Shown: positions 61,848-64,000 of the stretch, piece after piece
How positions within the stretch are numbered: position 1 is the stretch's first letter
How the letters are laid out: every line of letters begins with the position of its first letter
NCBI GenBank assembly: GCA_965208525.1
Contig: OZ242340.1
Coordinates: forward strand, 2,852,001 to 2,916,000
Length of the DNA: 64,000 bases
Source: VXYL01 sp965208525
Lineage (GTDB): Bacteria; Pseudomonadota; Gammaproteobacteria; Pseudomonadales; Azotimanducaceae
Direction: 5' to 3'
The notes under the pieces: model-generated
What the model was told of the DNA's origin: nothing
What the model saw: the letters and a program-made list of their open reading frames with translations, nothing else
Database searches by the model: none
Position numbers and translations under genes: made by a program

Positions 61848-64000
61848 ACATTCCCGGCTACGAGCTTCGCCGCGAAATCGGGCACGGCAGAAAGGCGCGC
61901 GTGTACCTCGCGCGTCAGTTGGACATGGACCGCGACGTGGCGGTCAAGGTGGTGGAGCAAGCTGGGGAGGAGCCCTCAGCGCAGGGGAGCGCGAGGGGCC
62001 GCCCCTCGCAAGAGGAGCCCTCAGCGTCGGGGCGGGGAAGTTCCGCGTCAGCGGAACTTCCAACGCGCCCGCAAGGGCGCGCGAGCGGGAGGGGCCGCCC
62101 CTCGCAAGAGGAGCCCTCGCAAGAGGAGCCCTCGCAAGAGGAGTTGGCGAACCGCCTGCTGCGCGAAGCGGATGTGCTGCGGCGCCTACGGCACCCCAAC
62201 ATCGTCAGCGTATATGACGCGGGTGTCCACGAGGGCGTCGCATTCGTCGTCATGGAGTACCTCGCCGGCGGCAACTTGCAGCGCCGGTTGCAGGAAGGCG
62301 TGTCGCTCGCAGAAGTGCGCGGCATCGTGCGCGACATCGCGGCAGCGCTGGACCATGCCCACGGCAACGACGTGCTTCATTGCGACGTCAAGCCCGAGAA
62401 CATCCTCTTTCGCGATGCACCTGGCGCCGGCGCCAGATCCCCGGCATTGCTCAGTGACTTCGGCATTGCGCGGATCGCCTCGGAGACTTCGTCGGCAGAC
62501 GACCTGACGCAGGCGAGCGTTCCGTATGCAAGCCCGGAACAGCTTGCGGGTCGGCAACTCGACCATCGCGCGGACCTGTATGGCCTAGGCGCGGTTCTGC
62601 ACCTGATGCTGGCGGGAGAGCCGCCACCACGTGCCGACACCGATGGCGTCGTTCGACTGCACGAGGCAACGCCGCGCTTGCCGCGCCATTTCGCGCCCTT
62701 CGCCGACGCGATGGGCCGGGTGTTGGCGCCGCTGCCAGAGGCTCGCCCGGCGTCGGCTGCGGAGTTCGTGCGCGAACTCGACGCCGTGGTGGTGGAAGGC
62801 GCGCCCAATGTGGTGGTGCGAGCGGCGGCAGTGACCACGGCGGAAATCCAGTCTGTGGCGCCCATCGGCGATGGCCCCGACCCGCTCGTTACGCGCGCGG
62901 AACCATGGCGCAAGAGGCGTCGCCGCCGGCGTTGGTTGGCAGCCGTGCTTGGCGTTGCGCTTGTGGTCGGTGCGACGGCGGTGCTGCGGCCCGAGTGGCC
63001 GGCTCGCGCCGTGGCATTTATGGGCCTCGCCGAAGACCCGGACATTGCCGTCGCCTGGAACGACGCCGAGGCGCTCGGAGCCGACCCCAACCAATCCCTC
63101 GGCGCGGTGGTGGCGGCATACCGTCGGGTGTTGGAACTGGAACCGAGCAACGCCGATGCCGCTGCCGCCATCGATGATGCGGCTGACCGCTGGAAGCAGG
63201 ATGTGCAGGCTGCCATCGAGGCGGATGATCTCGCGCTTGCTTCGATGCGGCTCGACGATGTCGTGGCGGTGTTCCCGAACGACGTCGATATCTCAAGCCT
63301 TTTCAACCGGTTGCGTAATCGGCGGCATGCCGAGCAGCTCATCAACGACACCCAGCGGCTGCTAGAGCGTGCCGGGCTCTCGCACGAACCCTCCGCCACG
63401 GCCGCGATCCAGGCCTATCAGGAGGCGCTGCGGCTCAGCCCCGGCGACCCAATCGCGTTGGCGGCGCTCGATGCGCTGGCGGAGCACTACACCGGGCTCG
63501 CCCGCGATGCCGCCATCGCCGGGGATGTTGCGGATGCCATGAACAATCTCGGCCGAGCGGTGACGGCAAACCCCGACTTTGCCGGCCTTGGCGACGTGCG
63601 CGCCACCATCAACGCCGCCGCCACGCTGCAGGCACAGATGGAGGCCATGCTGCAGCAGGCGGCGGACTTGCGCGAACGGGGGGCACTCATCGACCCGCCG
63701 GCGTCCAATGCGGCGCAGATCTACCACCAAGTGCTTGCCACGGATCCGGCCAACGCGGTGGCCATGCAGGGGCTAGCGGAGGTGTCGGCGCAGGTGCTGA
63801 CGGTTTTCGTTGCCGAGCTTGAAGCGGGCCGCCAGCAGGAAGCGCGCCGGTTGATCGACCGTTCCGTGGCGTCTGGCCTCGATGACGGCGCCGTGAACGA
63901 CATGAAAGGGCGCCTCGAGCAGGAAATCACCCGGCTTGAACGGGTGGCGGGTCTCTTGGCCGAGGCAAGGACCCTGTTCGCCGAGGGCTACATCACCGAA
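61844..64000 (+). CDS. Serine/threonine protein kinase with TM anchor (runs off right edge)
   Basis: A membrane-bound PKN-type kinase, 719 codons visible. The glycine loop is GHGRKARVYL at residues 13-22 and the beta3 lysine is K35 in AVKVV. An in-frame insertion separates it from the alpha-C region (RLLREADVLRRLRHPNIVSV), starting near 102. Catalytic loop is HCDVKPEN (H179, D181; Cys replaces the usual Arg), metal site is DFG at 205-207, and the APE-type motif is ASPEQ. After a basic stop-transfer (RKRRRRRRWLAAV) is a TM helix at about 362-382, then a periplasmic part made of TPR/coiled-coil-like helices. The gene starts with TTG overlapping the MORN stop. The frame is open at base 64000. 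Possible regulator of an envelope process (inference). Confidence 0.85.
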   Translation, partial: MNIPGYELRREIGHGRKARVYLARQLDMDRDVAVKVVEQAGEEPSAQGSARGRPSQEEPSASGRGSSASAELPTRPQGRASGRGRPSQEEPSQEEPSQEELANRLLREADVLRRLRHPNIVSVYDAGVHEGVAFVVMEYLAGGNLQRRLQEGVSLAEVRGIVRDIAAALDHAHGNDVLHCDVKPENILFRDAPGAGARSPALLSDFGIARIASETSSADDLTQASVPYASPEQLAGRQLDHRADLYGLGAVLHLMLAGEPPPRADTDGVVRLHEATPRLPRHFAPFADAMGRVLAPLPEARPASAAEFVRELDAVVVEGAPNVVVRAAAVTTAEIQSVAPIGDGPDPLVTRAEPWRKRRRRRRWLAAVLGVALVVGATAVLRPEWPARAVAFMGLAEDPDIAVAWNDAEALGADPNQSLGAVVAAYRRVLELEPSNADAAAAIDDAADRWKQDVQAAIEADDLALASMRLDDVVAVFPNDVDISSLFNRLRNRRHAEQLINDTQRLLERAGLSHEPSATAAIQAYQEALRLSPGDPIALAALDALAEHYTGLARDAAIAGDVADAMNNLGRAVTANPDFAGLGDVRATINAAATLQAQMEAMLQQAADLRERGALIDPPASNAAQIYHQVLATDPANAVAMQGLAEVSAQVLTVFVAELEAGRQQEARRLIDRSVASGLDDGAVNDMKGRLEQEITRLERVAGLLAEARTLFAEGYITE
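61993..62143. repeat. Palindrome-rich in-frame insertion in the kinase N-lobe
   Basis: Two copies of a 30-base unit (61993-62022 and 62089-62118) share GAGGGGCCGCCCCTCGC and AAGAGGAGCCCTC. Between them is a perfect 10-base inverted repeat GAAGTTCCGC/GCGGAACTTC with a 4-base loop (62037-62060). Three tandem 15-base units of CCCTCGCAAGAGGAG follow (62099-62143). All is in frame and adds about 60 low-complexity residues (EEPSQEEPSQEE, GRGSSASAELP) to the loop between beta3 and alpha-C. Confidence 0.8.

Noticed and set aside
62099..62143. Tandem 15-base units read as a CRISPR array
   Set aside because: Units are contiguous without spacers and lie inside a coding frame; they are a coding tandem repeat.

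Overview
The window reads as a GC-rich gammaproteobacterial chromosome. The core block icd-clpS-clpA / infA-bpt-aat-trxB-PA4642-like / ftsK, with gltA at the left edge, is the arrangement known from Pseudomonas-like genomes. The many dioxygenases, acyl-CoA dehydrogenases, a CoA-transferase and a TonB receptor suggest an oligotrophic or host-associated (possibly marine) heterotroph. The taxonomic statement is inference from gene order and content.

Layout. 1-4.1 kb: 5' part of citrate synthase, a small clan-AA aspartic protease, a YejA-like peptide-binding protein and a phytanoyl-CoA dioxygenase (PhyH). 4.2-13.4 kb: an accessory, defence-like island with a BrnA antitoxin beside a decayed BrnT toxin, a translationally coupled three-gene operon of unknown function, a Type ISP-like restriction-modification enzyme (nuclease, helicase, methylase, specificity region) split by one frameshift, a SLATT-like two-TM protein with a 57-residue proline-rich partner, and two small genes, one with an in-frame UGA. 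13.5-23.2 kb: conserved housekeeping block (icd, clpS, clpA, infA, bpt, aat, trxB, PA4642-like, ftsK). 23.4-30.5 kb: nucleotide-sugar dehydrogenase, VOC protein, ELM1-like protein, a small membrane protein, SDR, cysE, nadK, MocA-like and XdhC-like genes.

30.7-43.2 kb: catabolic accessory region with an ADP-ribosylglycohydrolase-like enzyme, amidohydrolase, acyl-CoA dehydrogenase, MBL hydrolase, two PhyH proteins, an MFS transporter, a CaiB/BaiF CoA-transferase, a Uma2-like nuclease and an NAD-dependent epimerase-like protein. A TauD fragment lies inside it. 43.2-44.1 kb: XRE regulator plus nucleotidyltransferase pair, possibly toxin-antitoxin.

44.2-47.0 kb: RraA-like protein, thioredoxin-like/UGSC-associated protein, and a UGSC-family protein whose reading frame crosses an in-frame UGA, so it is very probably a selenoprotein. 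47.1-47.9 kb: DUF6491 protein, tRNA-Ala(GGC) and an integrase scar. 47.9-57.8 kb: a reverse-strand operon of RND adaptor, two different RND permeases and a TonB-dependent receptor.

57.8-64 kb: a degraded acyl-CoA dehydrogenase fragment, a small conserved protein, an acyl-CoA dehydrogenase-TauD pair, a secreted nine-repeat MORN protein, and a coupled Ser/Thr kinase (open at the right edge) whose N-lobe is interrupted by a palindrome-rich in-frame insertion.
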